DNA of 64,000 nucleotides from Neopestalotiopsis rosae (GCA_023078685.1 JALGAS010000003.1:6200001-6264000); one strand, 5' to 3'. Shown: positions 13,139 through 23,752, counted from the first letter of the stretch. Notes: a model not told the origin generated them from the sequence alone. Translations and numbers: made by a program.

Positions 13139-13229
13139 AGTCTGCTAGTGTAGGGGTTAGCACGTGGGATTTTGATTTGAGGTCAAATTGAAGTTTCCCG
13201 AGTCCCCGGTTCGAATCCGGGGCGGACTA
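13139..13229 (+). tRNA. tRNA-Gln (anticodon UUG) with 19-nt intron
   Basis: A full cloverleaf can be drawn. The acceptor AGTCTGC pairs with GCGGACT (one T-G wobble), with A as discriminator. The D arm is GTGT/GCAC around AGGGGTTA. The anticodon stem is TGGGA/TCCCG, and the T arm is CCCGG-TTCGAAT-CCGGG. The anticodon loop starts TT-TTG-A, and 19 nt are inserted after position 37, the canonical tRNA intron site. Intron TCAAA can pair with anticodon-loop TTTGA, as in eukaryotic pre-tRNAs. The mature RNA would be 72 nt before CCA. Internal A and B boxes (TAGTGTAGGGG, GGTTCGAATCC) are present. Confidence 0.9.
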
Positions 13230-14471
13230 AAGGTCTGTCATCTTTTTGCTTTTCATCTTTTTCTGATGTCGTTCGCATTCGTCTGGCAATTCAGAATTTT
13301 TCTTTCCCTTCTTATTTTTGCTCGAATTGGAGGCCTTCGCTGCGACATATTGCCCCGCTTTGATGAAGCATTCAGCCGCTCGCGATATCAAGTTTAAAGT
13401 GCATGTTTTTGAATTTGAGCTAGCACATGTTTCCCTTGAATATGGACACCCCGGAGTGTTATAATCATGATTTGTTTCGTCATGTAGGTTGTGCATATTG
13501 ACTCTCGGGACTGATTCCAGTCCTTTTGTACATCAGTCATATTTCGAATCCTTCAATTCAAAGGCAGCAATGCCAAAATGACCAAACACCACAAGCATTA
13601 CGTGCGCCGAAAAAGAATGCATTTGGCCTGTCTCGTGATCTGTCCTTGGATTTCACAAGCGAGAATAGCTGTAAGACTTCTGCAGCCATATATTTCTTCA
13701 GTCAGATATCTTCGTCGCAGCGACCCTCGATCGACCTGCACGGAAAGCTGGCAATGTCCGTCCTCAAGGACACGAAGACCTCGATCTTTCAAGACGACTA
13801 TGACAAGGACTATTTTTCTGCATTGGTCACTTGATCGTAGCAAAGCGTGGCCTTGTCGTAGTCGTTTCTTTCCTTTGAACCTTATCACGTAAACTTTCTA
13901 CAGACATTTTTTCATTCTTTCACCCCGTGCAGGTGCCGCAGGGCCTAGATATTGTTTTTAACATCGACAGAAATTGGTGCTGAGGACCTTTCCAATTTGC
14001 ACCACTTCGATGCTTACATTTCTTGAGCGCCACACGACTAAAGATCACGAGCTGGGATATACATATTCTCAAGGTCTGGGGGTGTCCCATGAGTGCAGAT
14101 TATATCCATCGCTGCGACGGCGCTGGCAATGGACGAATGTGCCCTGAACATCTCACTGATATTCGGAGGGTCAGGGTTTGGTGTGACAACGAGAGCTGCT
14201 TAGACTGAGCAGAGAGACGCTTGATCAGGAACGACCAGTACTTAGAGCAGGAAAGGCGAGAGGCGAAGTAGGAAGTACAGAAGGCCAGGCATAGGCTAAT
14301 GTGGCTACAAAGGCTTCGCATATTATATCTGATCTAGACTAATCAGATCATCGTAGATATAATAGATCAGGAGATATGTTGTTTGAGAGGAAAGATGATG
14401 ATTGATGGTGAGATTTCAAAGCAGATATCATGCAAAATAAGCTGCAACGGTATTGCCTCTTACCTATGAAT
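13230..14471. other. Intergenic between tRNA-Gln and NCS1 permease 3' end
   Basis: About 1.2 kb without a supported gene. Open frames at 13526-13892 overlap on both strands and have no recognisable composition. An inverted repeat, ATCTGAT (14327-14333) and ATCAGAT (14342-14348) with an 8-nt spacer, lies about 125 bp beyond the permease stop codon in AT-rich DNA. It may form a hairpin in the permease 3' UTR. Confidence 0.4.
13243..13247 (+). terminator. RNA polymerase III T-run terminator
   Basis: Five consecutive T residues 14 nt after the discriminator base of the tRNA-Gln gene, the usual Pol III stop signal. Confidence 0.7.
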
Positions 14472-16502
14472 CTATGGCGAACCACCCGCCTTCTCGCCTA
14501 TCACTTTCGGCGTGTTCGCAGAAACGATTTGTTCCCGGCCGATTACCACGTCCGAAAGAGACTGGCCATCAATCACGGTCTCGCTGCGTCCATCTAATAA
14601 TTCCAAGACATATGGAGCTCCTGGTGGTGGAAATACCAAGCAGATGAGGTAGTAGACGAACCCAGAGCCACAAAACCCGACGATCCAAGTAACTTGAAAT
14701 GTTCTGGTCCAGCCTGCACCATAGCTCTTACCATTCATGGCCCCAATGAACCCGGCTAGCAGGACGAGTGTCAGCAAATACCATGGCGAGAAATGGACCA
14801 CACAGTAACACGTACGAAAAGATGCCCATATTGTCACAGCCCAAGCGGCGAAAGCTCGCCAGTTGAGGCCAGCAGTGTACCAGTAAACGTTGTCCTTCTT
14901 TCCCTTGTACAGGTCGGGAATCTTCCACCTCAGCTTTCGGACTAGCCAAAAGTCCACGGCATTGATTCCGGCGAGTGGTGATACAAACATGCCAAATGAG
15001 TTGAGCACACTGATGAATAGACCTGCCTGATTGACGAATCGCCAGGGCTGTATCAGGTAGCCGACGACGCACATGATGAGTGATCCCCGGGTGACATCGA
15101 TGTACCTAGGCGCCATGGACGCGAGATCCATTCCGCACGCCACCGAGTTCTGGACAAGATTGATGGTGATCTGGCTGGCAAAGAAACCGAGCCCGGCGAA
15201 AAAGGTGCCCGCGCGTGTGGTCGCGCTATAGTCTTGCGTCTGGAGGTAGTCCAGGAGGGAGATCGGATTCCAGACCGATGAGCTGCTGCCGTTCAGGGAA
15301 CTGGGGTACATGGCAGCAATGGCGCTCGTCGCGGCAATTCCCATGACTGCGCACACGATGCCTGCAATGGGGCCCGTGATCAATTGGTTGGCGACGACTG
15401 CTGTGCGGGACTTTGTGAAGCGCGTCCAGTCGGCCTGACGAATGCAGGCGCCTGTCCAAGCTCCAGCCACGGCGCTGATGGCCTGTAGTATTCGGAAGGA
15501 TCTCTCGCTGTATGAGATTTAGTATCTGTGAATTCATTCCTCATCAACCATGAGATACACACCTTGCTGAAATAGTCTTGGAAGGGCCAAGAAAGGAGGC
15601 TCCTTGATTTTGTACCATGGCCCAGATAAAGAGGCCAAACATGGTGACTGTGACCCAGACCTGCGAGATCCATACATGTCTGGAAAGCTTTGATGGGTGG
15701 ATAAACATCATTGATGTGAATATGACGATGTAGATGATGAATCCGATCAATTGCTTAGTTGTGATTCCAGATGATGCTGAACGAGATGAGTATGAATACA
15801 TTTGTGGCTTGCTGTCTGAAATAACTAATTCGGGAGCACTCACTCGGTATAGTGTTCTCCAGATTACGAAAGCTTGGGAATATCGCCGAGAGTACTATGT
15901 TCGCTGCGAGTCCGCCCCAGTACGATTGTATGCCGAAGAATATGAAGTTGACAAAGCACTAGCATTTTTTAAGTATGCCGATGAGGGATTTGGCACGGTG
16001 CCTTGAAATTACCTTGAGCATGCTGAAGGGCGGAGTAAGCATCGTTCAAGTCTGGAAGTTTCACGATTGAATGCTTACATGACAAAATATGATCCGTACA
16101 TTCCAAAAGTGGCGCGACTGATCATGGGGAAACCAAGGTGATACCTAATGCCGGGCTCGCCACTGACAAACGCAACCATGGCAGCGATTATCACGCCAAC
16201 TGCAATCGCACCTATCGTGGCACCGGCATCCAACCCATTCGCCAGGTTGCTGGCGCCAAGTGACCAAGTCGTAGTGTTGAAGCCCACTGCAAGCCTAGAG
16301 GGAAACGATGCGACACGTCAGGCTGATATTGGCAGTCAATACAGAGGTAAACTAACCAATAACCGGCATAAGCCTTCCAGTCATAGGTGATCTGGTGACT
16401 CGGAACGGGGAGGACATCTGGATTTGCCCATCTGCTATTCTGACCTTCCTCGCTGACTTCCAGGGACTTGAACGTCCTCGGATGTCTGAATCTTAGTCCC
16501 AT
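14472..16502 (-). CDS. NCS1-family nucleobase/allantoin/thiamine-type permease (Fur-like)
   Basis: Seven exons: 16502-16357, 16294-16079, 16022-16013, 15958-15844, 15776-15563, 15507-14816, 14755-14472 (558 aa). NCS1 carriers move uracil, allantoin, uridine, cytosine, thiamine or related rings with H+ or Na+ across the plasma membrane through 12 helices. Visible family marks: an N-terminal Fur-type start MGLRFRHPRTFKSLEV, NPDVLPVP, a first helix pair around FNTTTWSLGASNLANG, FGIQSYWGG, PSFRNLENTIP, GPSKTISASERSFRILQ, and a last helix before LVFPPPGAPYVLELLDG. The third exon is only 10 nt but is required: skipping it, or reading through either flanking intron, breaks the frame or hits a stop. 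The sixth intron (60 nt) is in frame; removing it restores SFPGF. Specificity cannot be read from sequence. The gene is divergent from the flavoprotein at 17298. Confidence 0.9.
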
Positions 16503-17297
16503 ACTTGCACTAATATGAGGATGCACACAAGATCTGGATGGAACATGCAGGATTCTTGGAGAAGAGCAGAGTCAGCATGGAGGACAAAGATGTATATGTG
16601 CCATGCATTGCATTCGATACTGACTATGCACGTTTGGGGACCATTGCATCCGCTTATATGATTTCCATTCATGAACACAATCGACTAAGCCACAAGCGGG
16701 TCTAATATTACGACGCACACAAAACCACAAGATGATATGGGTATCATGTCGTGTACCAGTCCACGGATCTCATCCGGGTTCCAACCTCTTCGAATGGTTG
16801 GTTATCGCACAGGGGCGTCTATTGGTGGCCTCTTACCGCGTGTCCTGTAATGCACTACATCTTGCATATTGTTGAAAGCCATGTCATCGGCGTAGAGAGA
16901 GTATGATGTGATAAGAGGTTGCTCAAAGAGGGAAGGGGGCGACATATGATCGGCATCATCCATCGGATCGTCGGGTCCGGGCAACTCCAGGATGAGTTAA
17001 GCAAGCCAGTCCCACGGAATGTCTTCGCTGTGCCGATATTTTTGATGTTCCATATTGACCGGAGAACACATCGAAGAGTTCGTTCCTAATGATAATGATC
17101 ACGCAATACGTATAGAACACAAAAGAGTCATTGCTTGACTGTGCTCTAAGAATAATTGTGGGCTGGAGTGGGAGGGGTCCGGATAGCAGTTAGCCGCACC
17201 TAATACTCCAAAAGGACTATAGTCCTGCATCATGGAGCCTTGATGATCTGGATAGACGCACCTATCGCGATCACTAGAGTTCACCAAAAGCAAAGCC
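16503..17297. promoter_or_regulatory. Divergent promoter, permease / flavin reductase
   Basis: These 795 bp hold the promoters of both genes. A few GATA cores are scattered (for example near 16740 and 17245), compatible with nitrogen (AreA-type) control of a nucleobase permease, but none forms a distinctive cluster. No coding frame is supported. Confidence 0.4.
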
Positions 17298-18330
17298 ATG
17301 CCGCAAACCGTGATTTCGCCAGAGCCCATCGAGGCTCCTGATAAAGAAGCCGAGGTCAAGCGCAATCCTCACGAGGACTTCGCTGCCGTGGAGGCTGGCA
17401 GGCCACCGTACAACACGTCTTTGAGATGGGAAATGTCAAAGACGCCAAGACCGAACTGGAGAGTCGGCGATGGCGCCACCACTGAACACTGCAAGGACCG
17501 CAACTTCTTGTCTATTGATCCACAGGAAGATGGTCGCTCTGTCGTACTCAACTATAAGCTCATGATCTCGTGTACGGTGCCGAGGCCGATTGCATTGGTG
17601 AGCACCGTCACCAAGGACGGGCTTACAAAGAATCTGGCGCCATTCTCATACTTTCAATGTGTTACAACTGATGTGAGTATAAGCCAAGCTGGAAAATATC
17701 GGGACACAGTTACTGATAGAAAGACGCGTTGTTATAGCCTCCGACGTATTCACTTTCATGTTCAGGCAGAGAGCCAAATGATACTCTCACCAACATTTTG
17801 GCGACCAAGGAATGTTGTATTAGTATGACCAGCGATTGGCTGATCGAGTGAGTTCACCCACCTGTGAGCAAACGAACTTGCACTGAGTGTATGATCAAAG
17901 GGCCGCCAACTTTGCATCTGTGAATACGCCACACCACATATCTGAGTGGGAGTTGTCAGGTTTAACGCCAGTATCAGGAGACATTGTAAAGGCGCCATAT
18001 ATAGCAGAGTCGCCCTTTTCCGTCGAATGCAGACTGCTCCATCATCAGGATCTCTTCAGTGTCAAGGATCCGAGCGTGCGAACAGCCACCCTAATGATTC
18101 TTCAGGCGGTTCGCTTTCACATCTGGGAGGATGTGCTCAATGATGATCGGGCGACGGCAGATATGGCCAAGCTTCGCCCTGTCTTTCGCGCTGGTGGCAT
18201 CACCTATGGGACGTGCTTCAACGGTTTTGAGATTCCGCGGCCAGAAGCATTCAGGCACGTGAGAGAGAATCCGGAGGTGGAGGCCATCGTGCAAAAGGCC
18301 CAGGCGGCGAAGAAGACCTCCATCATGTAG
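17298..18330 (+). CDS. Flavin-reductase-like / flavoprotein oxygenase (DIM6/NTAB type)
   Basis: Three exons: 17298-17672, 17738-17847, 17901-18330 (304 aa). Introns of 65 and 53 nt have GTGAGT donors. The FMN-binding split-barrel domain spans about residues 75-260: ISCTVPRPIALVSTV is the phosphate-binding edge of the flavin site, then NLAPFSYFQCVTTDPPTYS, KDTL-like NDTLTNILATKECCISM, and EAANFASVNTPHHISEWELSGL, all typical of this family. Such proteins reduce free FMN with NAD(P)H or act as small flavoprotein oxidoreductases. There is no signal peptide, so it is probably cytosolic. Its divergent partner is an NCS1 permease. A role in processing the imported compound is plausible but is inference from position. 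Substrate unknown. Confidence 0.85.
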
Positions 18331-19045
18331 CGAGCGGCGACTTCATCGTACTAAGCTCGCCTGAAAAAAGTGAGTGCTGGATTCGTTATACAAGTTTCGT
18401 CTCGCGTGTAATGAAATAGCTGCTTGGAGTTTCCGAGTCCAACATTGAATGCCTGCCAAGCCTGATTTTAAATGCTTCAAGTACCGCGAAGAAAGGATTC
18501 AGAAACTTCACGGAATCTCGCTTATGTCCACCACCGTTATATGCATCCTTTGCAGACACAGACAGGCTAAGATGCTCGGCGGCCAGTCAATTAAAACCAA
18601 CAAGGCCAGTCTGCGGCGTAGCTAGGCCAAATTTGGCTGGTCGTCGGCGGGCCAGCAACTGAAGGCGGGGCCCGCGACGCGGTCTGGAAACTCCACCTCT
18701 CCGACCAGCGCGCGGGAATCAACAATAACTTTAGCAGCACCTACCTAATTGCTAAATCGAGGGCCAAGCCTTGCGATTGTTTCCGTCTCGATTATTTGCT
18801 GCGCTTACCTCGACCTCGACCCTTTCAAAATTCACCAAACCAACTTTCGATTGTTCGCGACCATCCTGATTGTCTCTATCGTCGCCCAGCTACCCACCTT
18901 CGACCTTGGTGGCACGAGTCGCATCGCAACTGGTTGAAACCATGCATTTATCTTGGATCGCAACCAAGCAACCGTCCGCTTGACTGCCAAATACCCAGTC
19001 AACACCCGTCGACCCGCTCAGTTCGACTTTTTGAAGTAGAGAGTG
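18331..19045. promoter_or_regulatory. Promoter region of the large disordered protein
   Basis: The left part is the flavoprotein 3' flank. Around 18590-18720 the DNA becomes GC-rich, with a perfect 12-bp palindrome GCCAAATTTGGC at 18626-18637 and inverted GGCTGG/CCAGC elements after it. From about 18780 it is pyrimidine-rich leader up to the ATG at 19046. No RNA gene seen. Confidence 0.4.
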
Positions 19046-22000
19046 ATGATGAGCTATAGCCCGCGCAGTCCGCCTGACGTGCTCGCGGCACGCCCTAACG
19101 GCACCCCAAGTCGCATCCCAGTCCACTCCCTCGTGGGCCACAAGAGGACGGGATCAGGCCGTATCGAGTCCAAAGAGAACATCAACGACCAGGAAGGCGC
19201 CCCCTTCTCACCGAAAGAGTTTCTCGGAGGAAGCGCGACCAAGCCAACGTCCCCTTTCAGCCCGATCGCCCGTCCAGTCTCGAGGCTGGCCCGAAACAAC
19301 CCGTCTCGGTTGAGCTGGCAAGCCTCCGAGTCACCCCACGACTCCCAGATCCCACGGCCAAAGACTGCCGTACCAAACTCGAACCACCTCAACGGCCATT
19401 CGGGTACAGGCTCACCTATGCCTTCCCCGGCCGCTGACAGCGGTCGCCGGCGACGACAGCCTCTTGGACTGAAAGCCGCATTCCAGCTCGCCGAGGTACA
19501 AGAATCAAGAGAAAGGAGCGGCTCCTCGTCTTCTAGTGGATCCATTGATCTGAGAAAAGCTTTTGAGTTGGCCAATGCCGAGGCAAATCGAGTTGCGGTT
19601 GGATCACCTAGCCCAGCTCCTCGTTCCTATCGACGTAGGGAGTCCATGGACACGAGGTCGAATCAGTACTTTGGGAGTATCGGCGGCGTTGATCTAGGCC
19701 AGCGTCTTAAACAGTTCGACAAGAGTCATCAACTTGGAGGCAGCAATGGAGCTTCAGACGGATTATTCGCGAGCAAAGGGCGCGCAGCACCGCAAGCTGC
19801 AGACGAGGACAAGCGTGTAGAACGACAAGCAGACGAGGATCAGGAACTGCCGAATCAGGGCGTCGCTGAGCCTGATGCTGCTCTCCCATCTCCTGACTTC
19901 GACCCTTTGCCGCCAGTCGACTACGAAGATGAAGACGACTTTGGCAGCTCTCCGATTATGCGGCCTACGAATCCGTCGCCGGAAAAGAGCTTCGCGTGGG
20001 ACTTTGATGATGCTGATTTCACAGCTGGTGATCTGCAGGTATCCGATAGTCCTCGGATAAAGCTAGGCAGAATCAACAGCCCGCCCAGCATTTCAGCAGA
20101 AGAAAATACCACTCCGCCGAAACGGACCAACGATAAGCTCGACAAGATCCGGCAGCTGGAAATTGAGGCTGCTAATGCTGAGATTCCTGAGGAAGAGTCG
20201 AGTCTCACGTCGAGGAAAACCAATCCTAGGCTAGATGAGATCAGAGCGCGAGAAATGGTTGCGCTCTCCCCTCGAGCTATGGCTCAGAGCAAATTGGATG
20301 AGATTCGAGCAAAAAATGCCGAAGCTCGATCCCGCTCATCATCGCCCGAAGAAGGGAAAAATTTTGGTATTCCATCTTCTCGAGAAAGGCCATGGAGCTC
20401 TACTAAGGGTAGAGAAAACGGCAATGTCGAGAAACCATTCGAAGCCGGCAAATCTGATTCCCCTCAGCATAATGCTAGACTTGACAGATCGACCGGTCCA
20501 GGTGCTCAAAGTCGTGGAACAAGGGAGAGCCCTCCTTCAAGACAATATGAGTTGGATGCTAAAGATGACGATGACTTGCTACGCCGTCTAACAGAGGCAA
20601 CGAGTCCGCCGCAGAAGAATTCTCCACAGACTTGGGAGCATCATTTGCCTGTTGCGCCTGCGATCGACGAAAAGTCCAAGGAACCTGAACAACACTACTC
20701 ACGTCCATTGTACAGAGAAGACCAGACTCGTGACATGCGAGCTAAAAGCTTGAGAGATAGAGTCGGGTTTAATCTATCTAGCGTGCATAAGGAGCATGCT
20801 GCTACGTCGGAAACCGACCCTGTCGATCGAATCGAGGCTGAAATGGATCTCTTTGCGCTGGCTAAGTCCCAGTCGGAAAAAAGTTCACAACGTGCGCCTT
20901 CTCCCGGTCCATCTGAGAGATCTGAACCGATTGAAGAAACGCCAAAGCAAATTCGCGTGGACCCTCTGACACTACCAACTCCTCGCGTCATGGGAGCATA
21001 TGTCGAAACTCCAGCCACTGTTAAGGTCAAGGTTGAAAGAGATTTCGATTGGTCCGATGTCGACTCGGACACGGCGGATTCGCAGACGAAAATAGTTCCT
21101 AAGCAACGGGAAGATCCAAAGGAGTCAAAAACTAAGCATGGAGACAGCAGTGACTCATCCAACAAAGGAAAAGTCACTCGCCGTGGCAAGCGCCGAGCCA
21201 AACGCCGGCTGCCTGTTGTCAACACCGCCGAAATTCCCACTGTCAAAGAAGACCTTCGTTCGATCAAGCGCCAAAATCATATCGAAGATTCGACTTTGGA
21301 CGATTTTGACGACCTGCTTGACAACCTTGGTTTTAACTTGGACGAGCAACAGCAACTCGACGATGATACTATCAAGAGCGAGGATGACTTTGATGCGAAA
21401 CTAGGGCTGACCGAACAAGAGCGAGAGCAACTGGCCTATGTTCGGATGAGCAAGTCGCTCAAAACGGGTCTTCAAGGCATCCGCTCCGCCAAGCAGGGCA
21501 TCGAACGCCTAGAGGATAGCATATCACAGCACAAGTTGACTCGCGATCACGATTCAACAGACATCAAGACACCAGGTGTAACAATACTACACCATCCTCC
21601 TATTAGCGAACCCTATATTGCGTTGCCAATTCTATACCATCGCGATCCCAAGTTTCGACTCACGCCACTGGGTCTCTTCACCCTTCTTGTTGCCATTTGG
21701 TATACAATCGAATCGGTATTTTGCTCCCTCTATGTCGACACTTACGAGTGCCCTCGCGGGATGGTCTGCGACTGGTCACCGAATGAGCCCTACTTTCCAT
21801 ATGCGACACCCTTCATGCTGGATGAATGGATCAGCGGCGGCAAAGGACGTGCATTAGTATGGCGTGTCGGTGAGGAGATTGGCGATGCGGCTGCCGAGGT
21901 AGCTGATTGGGCCACGGGCCACGACTTCACCCAGGACGAAGTCATGTATATGAACATTTGGGACAGGCGGCGGCATAGACGCAGACTTCACAAGCGAGGG

Positions 22001-22144
22001 TTGCATAGAAAGTGGATTGAGCCCATACAACACAAATTCAAATTCCAAGCTTGGAGGGACTCGTGGAATGAAAGGCAACGCGAGATTGATGAGGGCATAC
22101 CCGTTTGGGAAGACGAAAGTATGTTCGGAGATGAAGCGTTGTAG
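19046..22144 (+). CDS. Large disordered protein with one C-terminal membrane segment, unknown function
   Basis: Single exon, 1032 aa; I do not recognise the family with confidence. Residues 1-780 are Ser/Pro/Arg/Glu-rich with many SP and TP sites (CDK-like) and a KENI box near residue 50, a possible APC/C degron. Three LDxIR repeats occur around 365-430 (KLDKIRQ, RLDEIRA, KLDEIRA). A basic patch RRGKRRAKRRLP (about 715) looks nuclear. An acidic region DDFDDLLDNLGF follows, then a helical stretch (about 790-850), one hydrophobic segment LFTLLVAIWYTIESVFCSLYV (about 880-900), and a conserved-looking Cys/Trp/Pro tail. The arrangement (long charged N-terminus, single late helix, folded C-terminus) suits an inner-nuclear-membrane or ER tail-anchored protein with cell-cycle regulation. 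That is inference. A start at 19049 is equally possible. Confidence 0.8.
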   Translation: MMSYSPRSPPDVLAARPNGTPSRIPVHSLVGHKRTGSGRIESKENINDQEGAPFSPKEFLGGSATKPTSPFSPIARPVSRLARNNPSRLSWQASESPHDSQIPRPKTAVPNSNHLNGHSGTGSPMPSPAADSGRRRRQPLGLKAAFQLAEVQESRERSGSSSSSGSIDLRKAFELANAEANRVAVGSPSPAPRSYRRRESMDTRSNQYFGSIGGVDLGQRLKQFDKSHQLGGSNGASDGLFASKGRAAPQAADEDKRVERQADEDQELPNQGVAEPDAALPSPDFDPLPPVDYEDEDDFGSSPIMRPTNPSPEKSFAWDFDDADFTAGDLQVSDSPRIKLGRINSPPSISAEENTTPPKRTNDKLDKIRQLEIEAANAEIPEEESSLTSRKTNPRLDEIRAREMVALSPRAMAQSKLDEIRAKNAEARSRSSSPEEGKNFGIPSSRERPWSSTKGRENGNVEKPFEAGKSDSPQHNARLDRSTGPGAQSRGTRESPPSRQYELDAKDDDDLLRRLTEATSPPQKNSPQTWEHHLPVAPAIDEKSKEPEQHYSRPLYREDQTRDMRAKSLRDRVGFNLSSVHKEHAATSETDPVDRIEAEMDLFALAKSQSEKSSQRAPSPGPSERSEPIEETPKQIRVDPLTLPTPRVMGAYVETPATVKVKVERDFDWSDVDSDTADSQTKIVPKQREDPKESKTKHGDSSDSSNKGKVTRRGKRRAKRRLPVVNTAEIPTVKEDLRSIKRQNHIEDSTLDDFDDLLDNLGFNLDEQQQLDDDTIKSEDDFDAKLGLTEQEREQLAYVRMSKSLKTGLQGIRSAKQGIERLEDSISQHKLTRDHDSTDIKTPGVTILHHPPISEPYIALPILYHRDPKFRLTPLGLFTLLVAIWYTIESVFCSLYVDTYECPRGMVCDWSPNEPYFPYATPFMLDEWISGGKGRALVWRVGEEIGDAAAEVADWATGHDFTQDEVMYMNIWDRRRHRRRLHKRGLHRKWIEPIQHKFKFQAWRDSWNERQREIDEGIPVWEDESMFGDEAL

Positions 22145-22612
22145 GGAAGCCACTTTCCGCTGAAAAGGAGGAGTTCAAGGCAGGAAATCGCAAGTCGTTA
22201 TATTAGAAGGCATGTGGTGCAGAAAGGCTGCAGTCGGTATCAAATCAAGACTGGCTTCTGTTCTAGTAGGCGTTGTTTAGCGATGATACCATGGCAAGTT
22301 GCATTTACGAGAACTCATGATTCAGCAAGGCGTTACTGGCTACATATTTACAGAAGAGAACTTCTTCACATTGGTAGGAAGAAGAAATATCGTGTCAAAC
22401 ACTGCTTCGATTATCTGTTTTGCTCTAAGGTCCACGTGGATGATTCAATATGTCTCGTGCCTACCCTTCAATACCTTATCGGAAGAAGTGCTATGACTAC
22501 AAAAGTTAAGTGTCGGATCGTATGCGTACAGCTGAGACTTTGACAACAATTCCACATTGAGAGGTCTGAATTCTCGATATTAATTGTATCTCGTCGACGG
22601 TGTATTTACAGT
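22145..22612. other. Convergent 3' flanks
   Basis: 468 bp between the stop codons of the large disordered protein and the SidJ-like esterase. Short frames inside have no recognisable content. I see no RNA gene. Confidence 0.45.
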
Positions 22613-23752
22613 TCAGGCTCTGCTCGCCGCTGATTGCAAGAAATTCAAGACTCTATCGGCGAGAATCCTTCGCGGCTCAGCTTGATCGTCATCACTCAAT
22701 GCATGCGAGGCGCCTGGAACGACACCACTGTTTTCCTCATCCCAGATCTGATATTTTCCATCGTGGGTTGTTATCCTCCTCCATTTTGCCAACAATGCAT
22801 CCTTGTCAACCCAATCCGGTACTGTCTGATCTTTTCCTCCGGGTGCGACCATCAACCGGCCCCTTAGCAGTCCACGTTCCTTGATCTTGCCAAACGTCTT
22901 TGCGTATTCCTCGTCGCTCAAGTCGGCGCTGAACAAGTCTTCCTCGCTCGGTGAACCAGGGCTGTCGGGACTCGCCAGGTTCAAGAATCGCCGCGCACTC
23001 ACTGGTGACACAAATCCGAATTGGCTGCACAGCTCAATCGGGAGCACAACATCATACCTAGTTTCCTGCGCGACGATGTCCCTCGCCATGGAAACCAAGG
23101 TATTGTATGTCTGACGCAGCTTCTCGGGCGTCCTCCCTAGGAAACCCTCATGCAAGACCCAGGCAAAGGCGTCCCGATCCGAGACGGGCGCCTGCAAAAT
23201 GGCGCCGTCGACGACCGGCCGCTCGAGGTGTACCAGCTCGGGATCGAACGCGGCCCGCGTCCGGTGCGGGTTCGGGCGGTAGAGGTAGTGCAGCACGTCT
23301 TGGCTGCCGCTCGAGTGACCCATCAGCACCACCTTGGCGCTGGCATGGGTGCCGTTCAGGCCATACTTGGCGGCCTTGTAGCTCTTGATGTAGCGTAGGC
23401 AGTGCGCGATCTCGTCCGTGTCCCGGTCGAGATGGCCCAGACCCCAGGCCGAGTACGATGAGGATAGGTTGAGGGTGAAGAAGGACCACTCTGTTCCCTG
23501 CAGTGCCTTGATTATGTCATGTGTATAAGATGCTGTGGCCAGGCCGTCGCTCAAGCCGCCAATAAAGAGAATGCTGTGAGGCTGATGAGCATTGGAGGAA
23601 GTATATTCAAAGGTTACGAGAGTTTCCGTCTGTCTTCCGTATTAATGATTCAAAGCCCACGTCAGATGGTGACTCGCTTTTGGGAGTCTTACATAATGAT
23701 GGAGAATCCCCGGCATGCCGCCTTTGGGCCAGAATTGAGAGAACCCAATCAT
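22613..23752 (-). CDS. SidJ-like DUF1749 alpha/beta-hydrolase (putative fusarinine/siderophore esterase)
   Basis: Two exons: 23752-23693 and 23629-22613 (358 aa). The 63-nt intron runs from GTAAGA to the second of two nearby AGs (GAAGACAG), the one that keeps frame. Alpha/beta-hydrolase with nucleophile elbow GHSSGS (Ser126), an oxyanion-type IGGLSDGL near residue 45, and a C-terminal GASHAL catalytic His. This is the DUF1749 family; in Aspergillus fumigatus the member SidJ hydrolyses fusarinines intracellularly. No signal peptide fits a cytosolic enzyme. It is divergent from a siderophore-iron transporter, which strengthens the siderophore call. The alternative is another DUF1749 esterase of unknown substrate. 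Confidence 0.85.

Noticed and set aside
13139..13229. Reading the tRNA as Glu or as an intronless tRNA
   Set aside because: With 5-bp anticodon stem pairing the anticodon is TTG (Gln), and the loop is 26 nt unless a 19-nt intron is removed.
15959..16012. In-frame TAG breaking the NCS1 permease
   Set aside because: It is part of the intron acceptor after the 10-nt exon; the spliced frame is open to the end and matches the family length.
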